Source: Cellulomonas telluris
GTDB lineage: Bacteria > Actinomycetota > Actinomycetes > Actinomycetales > Cellulomonadaceae
Assembly: GCF_004886325.1 (NCBI RefSeq)
Contig: NZ_QXFN01000002.1
Coordinates: 737,920-801,919, forward strand
Direction: 5' to 3'
DNA length: 64,000 bases
Made by a program: the position numbers and the translations under genes. Position 1 is the stretch's first letter. Every line of letters begins with the position of its first letter. Below are positions 48,505 to 57,131 of this stretch, in pieces. Under the pieces are notes generated by a model that made no database searches, was not told where the DNA came from, and saw only the letters and a list, made by a program, of their open reading frames with translations.

Positions 48505-50574
48505 GTGACCGCCACCGACCCGGCCACCCACCCGGCCGCCGCGCCGGCGCCGCCCGCGGCGGCCCCCGCCCGCCCCGGCCTCGCCGCGCTCACCGCGGAC
48601 GCCGGGCTGCTGTACGGGGCCGACTGGAACCCGGAGCAGTGGGACCCCGAGGTCTGGCGCGAGGACGTCGCGCTGATGCGCGCCGCCGGGGTCAACCTGG
48701 TGACCGTGGGCGTCTTCTCGTGGGCGCAGCTGGAGCCGAGGCCCGGCCGGTACGACCTCGGCTGGCTGGACCGCGTCCTGGAGCTGGCGCACGAGCACGA
48801 CGTGCTCGTCGACCTCGCCACGCCGACCGCGTCGCCGCCGCCGTGGCTCGGCGTCCTGTGGCCGGGCACGCGGCCGGTCACACCCGACGGCGTACGGCTG
48901 TCGCACGGGTCGCGCAACCACTTCTGCCCCTCGTCCCCCCAGTACCGCGAGCGGGCACTGACCGTCGCGCGCGTGCTGGCCGACCGGTACGCCGAGCACC
49001 CCGCGGTGCGCATGTGGCACGTGGGCAACGAGTACGGCCAGGTGTGCTGGTGCGAGCACTGCGCGCAGGCGTTCCGCGCCTGGCTGCGTGCCCGGTACGG
49101 CAGCCTCGACGAGCTCAACCGGGCCTGGGGCACGACGTTCTGGAGCCAGCGGTACGACGAGTGGGGGCAGGTCGTGCCGCCGCGCGCGGCGCCGTACCTG
49201 GTGAACCCCACCCAGAACCTCGACCACCGGCGGTTCGCCTCCGACCTCCTGCTCGACCTGTACCGCGAGCAGGCGGCCGTGCTGCGGGCGGCCGCGCCCG
49301 CCACGCCGGTGACGACGAACCTCATGGGCTTCCACGTCCTGACCGACTACTGGCGGTGGGCGCCCGAGGTCGACGTCGTCGCGGACGACGTCTACGGCGA
49401 CCCGGCCGACCCCGCGTCGCCCGTGCGTCTCGCCCTCACGCACGACCTGGCGCGCGGGCTGGCGGGCGGCGAGCCGTGGATGGTCATGGAGCAGGCCGCG
49501 GGCGCCGTGAACTGGCGGCCGCACAACGTGCCGAAGACGACCGCGCAGATGCGCCTGGACTCGCTGCGCGCCGTCGCGCGCGGCGCCGACGGGTCGTGCT
49601 TCTTCCAGTGGCGCGCGTCGGTCTTCGGGGCCGAGCGGTTCCACTCGGGTCTGGTCCCGCACGCGGGGCCCGACACGGCGCTGCACCGTGCCGTCGTCGC
49701 GCACGGCGCCGAGCTGCGCCGGCTGCGGCGGGTGGTCGGCACGCGCGTGCCCGCCCGGACCGCGCTGGTCGTGGACTGGTCGAGCTGGTGGGCCGCGGAG
49801 GAGCCCGCGCAGCCGTCGGACCGCCTGCGCGTGCTGCCGCAGCTGCTCGCGTACTACGAGCCCCTGTGGCGTGCGGGCGTCGCCGTCGACGTGGTCCCGC
49901 CGGGTGCCGACCTGACCGGCTACGACCTCGTGGTCGCCCCGCAGCTCTACCTCGTCGAGGACGACCACGTGGACGGCCTGCGCGCGGTGGTCGAGCGCGG
50001 CGGGGTGCTCCTGCTCGGCCCGTTCTCGGGCGTCGCCGACCGCGACGGGCACGTGCGCACCGGCCGGTTCCCCGTGCCGTTCGCCGACCTGGTCGGCGGC
50101 TCCGGCGAGGAGTACGTGCCGCTGCCCGACGCGGGCGTGCGGGTGGCGTCCGACCTGCTCGGCGACCACGTCGCGCACGACTGGGCGGAGCGGGTGCGGG
50201 TCGACGACGGCGAGGCGGTCGCCACCGTGGTCGGCGGCGACCTCGACGGCTGCGCCACCGTCGTGCGGCGGCGGCACGCCGGCGGCGGCGAGGGCTGGTA
50301 CGTGGCCTCGACCCCGCCGGCCGACGTGCTCGCCCGCGTCGTCGACGCGTGCGTCGCGGCCGCGGGCGTCCCCGGCCCCGTCGGCGTCACCGCCGACCAC
50401 GACGTCGAGACCGTGCGCCGCGGCGACGTCACCTTCTGCCTCAACGCCGCCGACGCGGACCGTGCCGTGACCCTCGAGGGCGCGTGGCACGACCTGCTGA
50501 CCGGCACCGACGTCGCCGGGCGGGTGCCGCTGGCCCCGCACGGCGCCCTGGCCCTGATCGAGAGGACCCCATGA
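48505..50574 (+). CDS. GH42 beta-galactosidase with Cys4 zinc site (intracellular)
   Basis: A 689-residue GH42 enzyme, paralogous to the one at 3068. The acid/base is E176 in HVGNEYG and the nucleophile E329 in MVMEQAAGAVNW. Four cysteines C141, C181, C183 and C186 (NHFC...VCWCEHC) match the structural zinc cluster of Thermus A4-type GH42 enzymes, which the first paralogue lacks. About 30 Pro/Ala residues precede the barrel; there is no signal peptide. GTG at 48505 follows CAGGAG. Its stop overlaps the alpha-xylosidase ATG (ATGA), so the two are co-translated, which points to galactosylated xyloglucan fragments as substrate. Confidence 0.92.
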   Translation: MTATDPATHPAAAPAPPAAAPARPGLAALTADAGLLYGADWNPEQWDPEVWREDVALMRAAGVNLVTVGVFSWAQLEPRPGRYDLGWLDRVLELAHEHDVLVDLATPTASPPPWLGVLWPGTRPVTPDGVRLSHGSRNHFCPSSPQYRERALTVARVLADRYAEHPAVRMWHVGNEYGQVCWCEHCAQAFRAWLRARYGSLDELNRAWGTTFWSQRYDEWGQVVPPRAAPYLVNPTQNLDHRRFASDLLLDLYREQAAVLRAAAPATPVTTNLMGFHVLTDYWRWAPEVDVVADDVYGDPADPASPVRLALTHDLARGLAGGEPWMVMEQAAGAVNWRPHNVPKTTAQMRLDSLRAVARGADGSCFFQWRASVFGAERFHSGLVPHAGPDTALHRAVVAHGAELRRLRRVVGTRVPARTALVVDWSSWWAAEEPAQPSDRLRVLPQLLAYYEPLWRAGVAVDVVPPGADLTGYDLVVAPQLYLVEDDHVDGLRAVVERGGVLLLGPFSGVADRDGHVRTGRFPVPFADLVGGSGEEYVPLPDAGVRVASDLLGDHVAHDWAERVRVDDGEAVATVVGGDLDGCATVVRRRHAGGGEGWYVASTPPADVLARVVDACVAAAGVPGPVGVTADHDVETVRRGDVTFCLNAADADRAVTLEGAWHDLLTGTDVAGRVPLAPHGALALIERTP

Positions 50575-52850
50575 AGTTCACCGACGGTTACTGGCAGCTG
50601 CTCCCCGGGGTCACCGAGCTGCGTCCGCGGCACGTCGACGACGTCGTCGCGGGGGACGACACCCTCACGGTGTACGCGTCGACCGCACCCATCACGACGC
50701 GCGGCGACACGCTCAACCGTCCGCTCGTCACGGTCACGTTCCACAGCCCGATGGACGGCGTCGTGGGCGTGACGATCGAGCACTTCCAGGGCGGCCTCGA
50801 CCGGAGCCCGGCGTTCGCGCTGCACCGCGAGGTGGGCGACGTGAAGATCGCGACGCCGCAGCTGACCGGCGCGCCGCTCGCGACGTTCCGGTCCGGCGGC
50901 CTCGAGGCGCGCGTCGCGACCGAGGGCGACTGGAACGTCGAGTTCGTCGCGGACGGGCGCACGCTCACGTCCTCGGTCGCGCGCAGCGTCGGGGTGCTGA
51001 CCGACGCGGCGGGCCGGCACTTCGTGCGCGAGCAGCTCACGCTCGGCGTGGGCGAGCACCTGTACGGGCTGGGGGAGCGGTTCGGTGCCCTGGTGAAGAA
51101 CGGCCAGACGGTCGACATCTGGAACGCCGACGGCGGCACCGCCAGCGACCAGGCGTACAAGAACGTGCCGCTGTACGTGAGCGACGCCGGCTACGGCGTG
51201 TTCGTCGACCAGCCCGAGCGCGTCTCGTTCGAGATCGGCACCGAGGTCGTCTCGCGCGCGCAGTTCTCCGTCGAGGGGCAGTCGCTCACGTACTACGTCA
51301 TCGCGGGCCCGACGCCGAAGGACGTGCTGCGCCGCTACACCGCCCTGACGGGCCGGCCGGCGCGCGTGCCGGACTGGTCGTACGGGCTGTGGCTGTCGAC
51401 GTCGTTCACGACGAGCTACGACGAGGCGACCGTGACGCACTTCGTCGACGGCATGGCCGAGCGCGACCTGCCGCTGTCGGTCTTCCACTTCGACTGCTTC
51501 TGGATGCGGCAGTTCCACTGGAGCGACTTCATCTGGGACCCCGCGACGTTCCCGGACCCCGAGGGCATGCTGCGCCGCCTCAAGGACAAGGGCCTGCGCA
51601 TCTGCGTGTGGATCAACCCGTACATCGCGCAGCGCTCGGTGCTGTTCGCGGAGGGCAAGCGGCTGGGCTACCTGGTGAAGAACCCGGACGGCTCGGTCTG
51701 GCAGTGGAACATGTGGCAGGCGGGCATGGCGCTGGTCGACTTCACGAACCCCGAGGCCGTGGCCTGGTACCAGGGGAAGCTGCGCACGCTGCTCGACCAG
51801 GGCGTCGACTGCTTCAAGACCGACTTCGGGGAGCGGATCCCCACCGACGTCGTCTGGCACGACGGGTCGGACCCGCAGCGCATGCACAACTACTACACGC
51901 ACCTGTACAACGCCGCGGTGTTCGAGCTGCTCGTCGCGGAGCGCGGCGAGGGCGAGGCGGTGCTGTTCGCGCGCTCGGCGACGGCCGGCGGGCAGCAGTT
52001 CCCGGTGCACTGGGGCGGCGACTGCGAGTCGACGTTCGTCTCGATGGCGGAGTCGCTGCGCGGCGGGCTGTCGCTGGCGATGTCCGGGTTCGGGTTCTGG
52101 AGCCACGACATCGGCGGGTTCGAGGGCACGCCCGACGCGGCGGTGTTCAAGCGGTGGCTGCCGTTCGGGCTGCTGTCGTCGCACAGCCGGCTGCACGGGT
52201 CGGACTCCTACCGCGTGCCGTGGGCCTTCGACGACGAGGCCGTCGAGGTGACGCGGGCCTTCACCCGCCTCAAGCTCTCGCTCATGCCGTACCTCGCGCA
52301 GGCCGGGCTCGAGGCGCACACGGACGGCGTGCCCGTCATGCGCCCGATGGTCCTGGAGTTCCCGCACGACCGCGGGGCCGCCACGGTGGACACGCAGTAC
52401 ATGCTCGGGTCGTCGCTGCTGGTCGCGCCCGTGTTCTCCGCGGAGGGCGACGTGGACGTGTACGTGCCGGAGGGCACCTGGACGTCGCTCCTGACGGGGG
52501 AGCAGGTGACGGGGCCGCGGTGGGTGCGCGAGCGCCACGGCTTCGACTCCCTGCCGCTGTACGTGCGCCCGGGCACGGTCCTGCCGGTCGGCGCGCGGAC
52601 CGACCGGCCCGACTACGACTTCGCCGACGGCGTGACGCTGCACCTGTACGGGCTGCCGGACGGGCACCGCTCGACGACGCACGTGCCGGGAGCGGGAGGC
52701 GCACCCGGTGCCGCCTTCACCGTCACGCGCACGGGCGACCGGGTGCGGGTCGAGGCGTCCGGGGCGACGCGCCCGTGGGCGGTGCAGGTGCACGGCGGCG
52801 CACGCGCGGACGCCACCGCGGGCGAGGACGTGCTCGAGCTCGCGCTCTGA
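50571..52850 (+). CDS. yicI: GH31 alpha-xylosidase, YicI type
   Basis: A 759-residue GH31 enzyme close in length to E. coli YicI (772). The nucleophile is D418 in [14 protein letters not shown] and the acid/base D484 in [10 protein letters not shown], within two residues of YicI D416 and D482. The N-terminal beta-sandwich holds [43 protein letters not shown] forms part of the -1 pocket, as in alpha-xylosidases. It would release alpha-1,6-linked xylose from isoprimeverose or from the non-reducing end of xyloglucan oligosaccharides in the cytoplasm. The ATG overlaps the GH42 stop by 4 nt. Confidence 0.92.
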   Translation: MKFTDGYWQLLPGVTELRPRHVDDVVAGDDTLTVYASTAPITTRGDTLNRPLVTVTFHSPMDGVVGVTIEHFQGGLDRSPAFALHREVGDVKIATPQLTGAPLATFRSGGLEARVATEGDWNVEFVADGRTLTSSVARSVGVLTDAAGRHFVREQLTLGVGEHLYGLGERFGALVKNGQTVDIWNADGGTASDQAYKNVPLYVSDAGYGVFVDQPERVSFEIGTEVVSRAQFSVEGQSLTYYVIAGPTPKDVLRRYTALTGRPARVPDWSYGLWLSTSFTTSYDEATVTHFVDGMAERDLPLSVFHFDCFWMRQFHWSDFIWDPATFPDPEGMLRRLKDKGLRICVWINPYIAQRSVLFAEGKRLGYLVKNPDGSVWQWNMWQAGMALVDFTNPEAVAWYQGKLRTLLDQGVDCFKTDFGERIPTDVVWHDGSDPQRMHNYYTHLYNAAVFELLVAERGEGEAVLFARSATAGGQQFPVHWGGDCESTFVSMAESLRGGLSLAMSGFGFWSHDIGGFEGTPDAAVFKRWLPFGLLSSHSRLHGSDSYRVPWAFDDEAVEVTRAFTRLKLSLMPYLAQAGLEAHTDGVPVMRPMVLEFPHDRGAATVDTQYMLGSSLLVAPVFSAEGDVDVYVPEGTWTSLLTGEQVTGPRWVRERHGFDSLPLYVRPGTVLPVGARTDRPDYDFADGVTLHLYGLPDGHRSTTHVPGAGGAPGAAFTVTRTGDRVRVEASGATRPWAVQVHGGARADATAGEDVLELAL

Positions 52851-52976
52851 GCGGACATGGGCCCGCGGGGGGTGCACGCCCTCCCGCGGGCCCGCGCCCC
52901 GCACGCGTGGGACCCTCGTCCCGGACGGTCCTGCACACCCGTGCACGGGGGTGCGGGAGCGATCCCACGGCGTGTA

Positions 52977-52990
52977 TCGTATCGATTCGA
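52977..52990. promoter_or_regulatory. Degenerate LacI-type operator before GH1
   Basis: TCGTATCGATTCGA matches TCGAANCGNTTCGA at 11 of 12 fixed positions (the fourth base differs). It overlaps a -10-like TATCGT (52975-52980), 63 bp before the GH1 start. Confidence 0.6.
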
Positions 52991-53052
52991 CCCACGCGGC
53001 ACCGAGGCCGCGTCGCACCGGGCCCCGCCCGGACCGAGCTCGAAGGGCCACC

Positions 53053-54504
53053 ATGATCGAGACCACCCGGCCGTCCGGCCGTCCGTTCCCCACGGACTTC
53101 CTCTGGGGCTCCGCCACCGCCTCCTACCAGGTCGAGGGCGCGGCGCACGAGGGCGGGCGCGGCCCGTCCATCTGGGACACGTTCTCCCGCACGCCCGGCA
53201 AGGTCCTCAACGGGGACACGGGCGACGTCGCCGTCGACCACTACCACCGACTCGAGCAGGACGTCGCGATCATGGCCGACCTCGGCCTGCAGGCGTACCG
53301 CTTCTCCGTCGCCTGGCCGCGGATCCAGCCCACCGGCGCCTCCGGCGAGGCGAACGCCGAGGGCCTGGCGTTCTACACCGAGCTCGTCGACCGCCTCCTC
53401 GCGGCCGGCATCAAGCCCGTGGTCACGCTCTACCACTGGGACCTCCCGCAGGCGCTCGAGGACGCGGGCGGCTGGACGAACCGCGAGACCGCCTACCGCT
53501 TCGAGGAGTACGCGCGCGTCGTCGCACGCGCCCTCGGCGACAAGGTCCACCTCTGGACGACGCTCAACGAGCCGTGGTGCTCGTCGTTCCTCGGCTACGG
53601 CTCCGGCGTGCACGCCCCCGGCGTCCAGGACGCCGCCGCCGCGCTCGCCGCGGTGCACCACCTCAACCTCGCCCACGGCCTGGCCGTGCGCGCCCTGCGC
53701 GAGGAGCTCGGCGAGGACACGCCCGTCTCGGTGACGCTCAACCTGCACGTGACGCGCGCCGCCTCGGACGACCCCGAGGACGTCGACGCCAAGGAGCAGA
53801 TCGACACGATCGCCAACGAGGTGTTCGTCGGCCCGATGCTGCAGGGCGCGTACCCCGAGCGCGTGTTCGCGGACACCGCCTCGATCAGCGACTGGTCGTT
53901 CGTGCAGGACGGCGACCTCGAGATCATCCACCAGCCCCTCACGGTGCTCGGCGTCAACTACTACTCGACCGGCCGCGTGCAGCGCGGCACCCCGCCGAAG
54001 GGCGACGGCTCGCCGGGGCCCGACGGGCACCGCTCCTCCGAGGTGAGCGCGTGGGTCGGCGCGGACCGCGTCGAGTGGCTGCCGCAGCCCGGCCCGCACA
54101 CCGCGATGGGCTGGAACATCGAGCCGCAGGGTCTCGTCGACCTGCTCCTCGAGCTGCACGAGCGCTTCCCGGGGCTGCCGCTGGCCGTGACCGAGAACGG
54201 CGCCGCGTTCTACGACACCGTGTCGGAGGACGGCCGCGTGCACGACCCGGACCGCGTCGCCTACCTGCACGACCACATCGACGCCGTGGGCGAGGCCCGC
54301 GACAAGGGCGTGGACGTGCGCGGCTACTTCGTCTGGTCCCTGTTCGACAACTTCGAGTGGGCCTACGGCTACGACCGCCGCTTCGGCGTCGTGCACGTCG
54401 ACTACGACACGCAGGTGCGCACGGTGAAGGACTCGGGCCGCTGGTACCGCGAGCTCGTCCGCACGGGCGTCATCCCGACGCCGGGCTCCGCCGCGACGCT
54501 CTGA
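53053..54504 (+). CDS. GH1 beta-glucosidase (intracellular)
   Basis: A 483-residue GH1 enzyme. [14 protein letters not shown] opens the barrel; acid/base E173 is in TTLNEPWC and nucleophile E381 in AVTENGAAF. There is no signal peptide. It would hydrolyse beta-glucosides or cello-oligosaccharides, here plausibly the glucan backbone exposed by the alpha-xylosidase and beta-galactosidase. ATG at 53053 follows GAAGGG. A strong hairpin ends the unit. Confidence 0.94.
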   Translation: MIETTRPSGRPFPTDFLWGSATASYQVEGAAHEGGRGPSIWDTFSRTPGKVLNGDTGDVAVDHYHRLEQDVAIMADLGLQAYRFSVAWPRIQPTGASGEANAEGLAFYTELVDRLLAAGIKPVVTLYHWDLPQALEDAGGWTNRETAYRFEEYARVVARALGDKVHLWTTLNEPWCSSFLGYGSGVHAPGVQDAAAALAAVHHLNLAHGLAVRALREELGEDTPVSVTLNLHVTRAASDDPEDVDAKEQIDTIANEVFVGPMLQGAYPERVFADTASISDWSFVQDGDLEIIHQPLTVLGVNYYSTGRVQRGTPPKGDGSPGPDGHRSSEVSAWVGADRVEWLPQPGPHTAMGWNIEPQGLVDLLLELHERFPGLPLAVTENGAAFYDTVSEDGRVHDPDRVAYLHDHIDAVGEARDKGVDVRGYFVWSLFDNFEWAYGYDRRFGVVHVDYDTQVRTVKDSGRWYRELVRTGVIPTPGSAATL

Positions 54505-54523
54505 CGTCCGGAGCCGGGCCCGC

Positions 54524-54569
54524 ACGACGGCCGGGCACCGTGGTGAGCGCCACGGTGCCCGGCCGTCGT
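54524..54569 (+). terminator. 20-bp hairpin terminator after GH1
   Basis: Bases 54524-54543 pair perfectly with 54550-54569 around the loop TGAGCG, 20 nt after the stop. It is the longest uninterrupted stem in the window. Confidence 0.75.
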
Positions 54570-54611
54570 CGCCCCCGGCGCGCGCCCGCGCCGACGCGCG
54601 AGGATGGGACC

Positions 54612-54914
54612 GTGCCCCGCAGCCGCCGCTCCGCCCGCCGCCCGTACGGCGCCGAGCACGTCCCCCTGGACGTCGAGCGCGCCAGCGGGGGGCGCCGCGC
54701 CGAGTCGGGGCCGGACGGGGAGTGGGTCGTGCAGTCCGTGCGCGGCTCCGACCGCGAGTACCGCTGCCCCGGCTGCGACCAGGTCGTGCCGCCGCGCACC
54801 CCGCACGTCGTCGCCTGGCGGACCGACACGTGGCGCGACGGCCTCGAGGACCGGCGGCACTGGCACGCCGCGTGCTGGCAGGCGCGCGGACGGCGCGGGC
54901 CGACGCGCCGGTGA
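54612..54914 (+). CDS. Small actinobacterial CxxC/HWHxxCW protein (often named ATP/GTP-binding protein)
   Basis: A 100-residue basic protein. YRCPGCDQVVPPRTPHVVAWR followed by RRHWHAACW offers two Cys, two His and a third Cys for a zinc site. PLDVERASGG and GPDGEWVVQSV are conserved in an actinobacterial family annotated as ATP/GTP-binding protein, although no nucleotide motif is visible here. Function unknown. It overlaps the HAD gene by 4 nt. Confidence 0.75.
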   Translation: MPRSRRSARRPYGAEHVPLDVERASGGRRAESGPDGEWVVQSVRGSDREYRCPGCDQVVPPRTPHVVAWRTDTWRDGLEDRRHWHAACWQARGRRGPTRR

Positions 54915-55801
54915 CGGGCCCGGACCCCCGGAGGGCGCCGGGGTCGCAGGTGGCGCCGCGCATCGTGGCCAGCGACCTCGACGGCACGCTGCTCGCTCCC
55001 GACGGCTCGGTCTCGCCGCGCACGGTCGACGCGCTCGCGGCCTGCGAGGACGCCGGCGTCGTCGTCGTCTTCGTGACCGCACGGCCGCACCGCTGGCTCG
55101 GTGAGCTCGCGGCCCACGTGGCCGGCCACGGCGTCGCGATCTGCGCCAACGGCGGGTCGGTCGTGGACGTCGGCGCCCAGCGCGTGCTCGAGGAGGACGG
55201 CATGGACCGCGACCGGGTCGCCGCCGTCGCCGCGCGCCTGCGGGACGTCTGGGGACCGCACGTGCACCTGGCCGCCGAGAGCGCCCGGGGCTTCTCGGCC
55301 GAGCACGGCTTCACGTCCGGGCACGAGCAGCCGGAGGGCAGCCCCCGCGCTGCGAGGATCGAGGAGGTCGCCGACGCGACGACCCTCAAGCTGCTCGTCC
55401 GCGTCGACGCCCGCGTGCCCGCCGGCGGTCCCGACGGGTTCGTCGCCGCCCTGCAGGACGCCGTCGGCGACCTCGCGCACGTCTCGACGTCCGTGAGCGG
55501 CGCGGGCGCCGACCTGCTCGGGGAGGTCGCCGCGCCGGGCGTCACGAAGGCCGCCACCCTGGCCCGCTGGTCGGCCCGGCAGGGCGTCGCCGCGCGCGAC
55601 GTGTGGGCCGTGGGCGACGCGCCGAACGACCTGCCCATGCTCCGCTGGGCGGGCCGGTCGTTCGCCGTCGCCAACGCCCACCCGCAGGTGCGCGCGGCCG
55701 TGGACGAGGTCGTCCCGTCCCACGCCGAGGACGGCGTCGCGCACGTGCTCGAGCGGGCGGCCGCGCTCGCCCGGCGGGTGGCCGGCGGTGGCCCCCGCTA
55801 G
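54911..55801 (+). CDS. HAD-superfamily Cof-type sugar-phosphate phosphatase
   Basis: A 296-residue class IIB HAD hydrolase. Motif I is D22-L-D-G-T-L, motif II VTAR, and motif IV GDAPNDLPML; the cap domain lies between. Such enzymes dephosphorylate sugar phosphates or flavin precursors; no specific substrate can be named. GTG overlaps the upstream stop by 4 nt. Confidence 0.88.
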   Translation: MTGPDPRRAPGSQVAPRIVASDLDGTLLAPDGSVSPRTVDALAACEDAGVVVVFVTARPHRWLGELAAHVAGHGVAICANGGSVVDVGAQRVLEEDGMDRDRVAAVAARLRDVWGPHVHLAAESARGFSAEHGFTSGHEQPEGSPRAARIEEVADATTLKLLVRVDARVPAGGPDGFVAALQDAVGDLAHVSTSVSGAGADLLGEVAAPGVTKAATLARWSARQGVAARDVWAVGDAPNDLPMLRWAGRSFAVANAHPQVRAAVDEVVPSHAEDGVAHVLERAAALARRVAGGGPR

Positions 55802-55892
55802 GGTCGGAGGCGCACGTGAGGACGACGTCGTCGCACGTCAGCCCGCCCGCGCACCGTCCGGCGCGAGCGGTCCCGCGCCACCGAGGAGCAGC

Positions 55893-56645
55893 ATGACCGC
55901 CACCCCCGTCGTCCTCCTGCACGGATTCCCCCTCGACCACCGCATGTGGGACGACGTCGCGGCGCAGCTCGGCCGCGACCGCACGGTCCTGGCCCCCGAC
56001 CTCCCGGGCCCGGCCGACGCGCTCGACGCGGTGGGGCCCACCCTCGACGACGCCGCCGACCGCGTCGCCGAGGCCGTGCGCGCCGCCGGCGTGGAGCGTG
56101 CGGTCGTCGCGGGCCTGTCGATGGGCGGCTACGTGGCCCTCGCCCTGCTCGAGCGGCACCCCGAGCTGGTCGCCGGGCTCGCGCTCGTGGACACGAGGTC
56201 CACCGCCGACGCCCCCGAGGCGCGTGCGAAGCGTCTCGACGTCGCGGCCCGGGTCGAGGAGTCGGGCACGGTCGACGCCGTGCGCGGCATGGTCGACACC
56301 GTGCTGGGGGAGACCACGCGCACCGCGCACCCCGAGGTCGTGCAGCGGGTGGCCGCCTGGATCGACGAGCAGCCGCCCGCGCGGGTCGCGTGGAGCCAGC
56401 GGGCGATGGCCGCCCGCACCGACCGCACCGAGGTGCTGCGGCGGTTCACCGGTCCCGTGGTGGTCGTCGTCGGCGACGAGGACGAGGTCACGCGCGTCGA
56501 CGCGGCGGAGGACCTCGCCAAGGTCGCGGGCGGCGCACCGCTCGTGGTCGTGCCGCGCGCCGGTCACCTCACCGCGGTGGAGGACCCGGCCGCGGTCGCG
56601 ACCGCGCTCGTCGAGCTCGCGCAGCGCGTGGACGCCGGACGCTGA
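55893..56645 (+). CDS. Alpha/beta-hydrolase
   Basis: A 250-residue alpha/beta-hydrolase without signal peptide. The oxyanion segment is VVLLHGFPLDHRMW, the nucleophile S76 is in GLSMGGYV, and the His is in PRAGHLTAVEDP; the acid is likely the Asp in VVGDEDEV. Substrate unknown. GAGGAGCAG precedes the ATG. TAGGGT at 55799-55804, over the HAD stop codon, may be a -10. Confidence 0.88.
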   Translation: MTATPVVLLHGFPLDHRMWDDVAAQLGRDRTVLAPDLPGPADALDAVGPTLDDAADRVAEAVRAAGVERAVVAGLSMGGYVALALLERHPELVAGLALVDTRSTADAPEARAKRLDVAARVEESGTVDAVRGMVDTVLGETTRTAHPEVVQRVAAWIDEQPPARVAWSQRAMAARTDRTEVLRRFTGPVVVVVGDEDEVTRVDAAEDLAKVAGGAPLVVVPRAGHLTAVEDPAAVATALVELAQRVDAGR

Positions 56646-56678
56646 CCCGCCGGGCCGCTCCGGCGACGGGGCCCCGGC

Positions 56679-57122
56679 TCAGACCTGCCCGTCGCGCACG
56701 CGCCGCAGCGCGTCCGCCATGTCGACCGACTCGCCGTCCTTGCCGCCCGCGCCGATGACCAGCGGCGGGTCCTGCGGCGTGGGCCGGACCCCGCGGAACC
56801 GCGCGGCGAGGCTGCTCGGCGCCGTGAGCACGTAGAACGCGCCGTCCGTGCCGATGCCGACCGTCCCGTCGCGGCGCAGGTACCAGCCCTCGACCGGCGT
56901 CCGGTAGTGCGCGCGGCCGTCGTAGCTGCGCACGTGCAGCGGCACCGGGGCCGGTCCGTCCCTGCGGACGGCGACGAGGAACTCCTCGATCAGCGCCCGC
57001 GCGCGCGCCGACTCGGCACGCTGCCGGGCGGCCAGCGCCTCGGCGTGGGCACCGGCCGCCTCACGCCGGCGTGCGCGCCAGCTCGCCGCGTCGTCGGCGG
57101 CGGGCTCGGACGTCCCGGTCAC
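56679..57122 (-). CDS. Hypothetical actinobacterial protein
   Basis: A 147-residue protein. Residues 1-50 are a charged Ala/Arg helix, then a compact domain (PVPLHVRSYDGRAHYRTPVEGWYLRRDGTVGIGTDGAFYVLTAP). I do not recognise a function. It begins 9 nt after the stop of the coiled-coil gene on the same strand, so the two are probably one operon. Confidence 0.72.
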   Translation of the reverse strand: MTGTSEPAADDAASWRARRREAAGAHAEALAARQRAESARARALIEEFLVAVRRDGPAPVPLHVRSYDGRAHYRTPVEGWYLRRDGTVGIGTDGAFYVLTAPSSLAARFRGVRPTPQDPPLVIGAGGKDGESVDMADALRRVRDGQV

Positions 57123-57131
57123 GGCGGTGCG

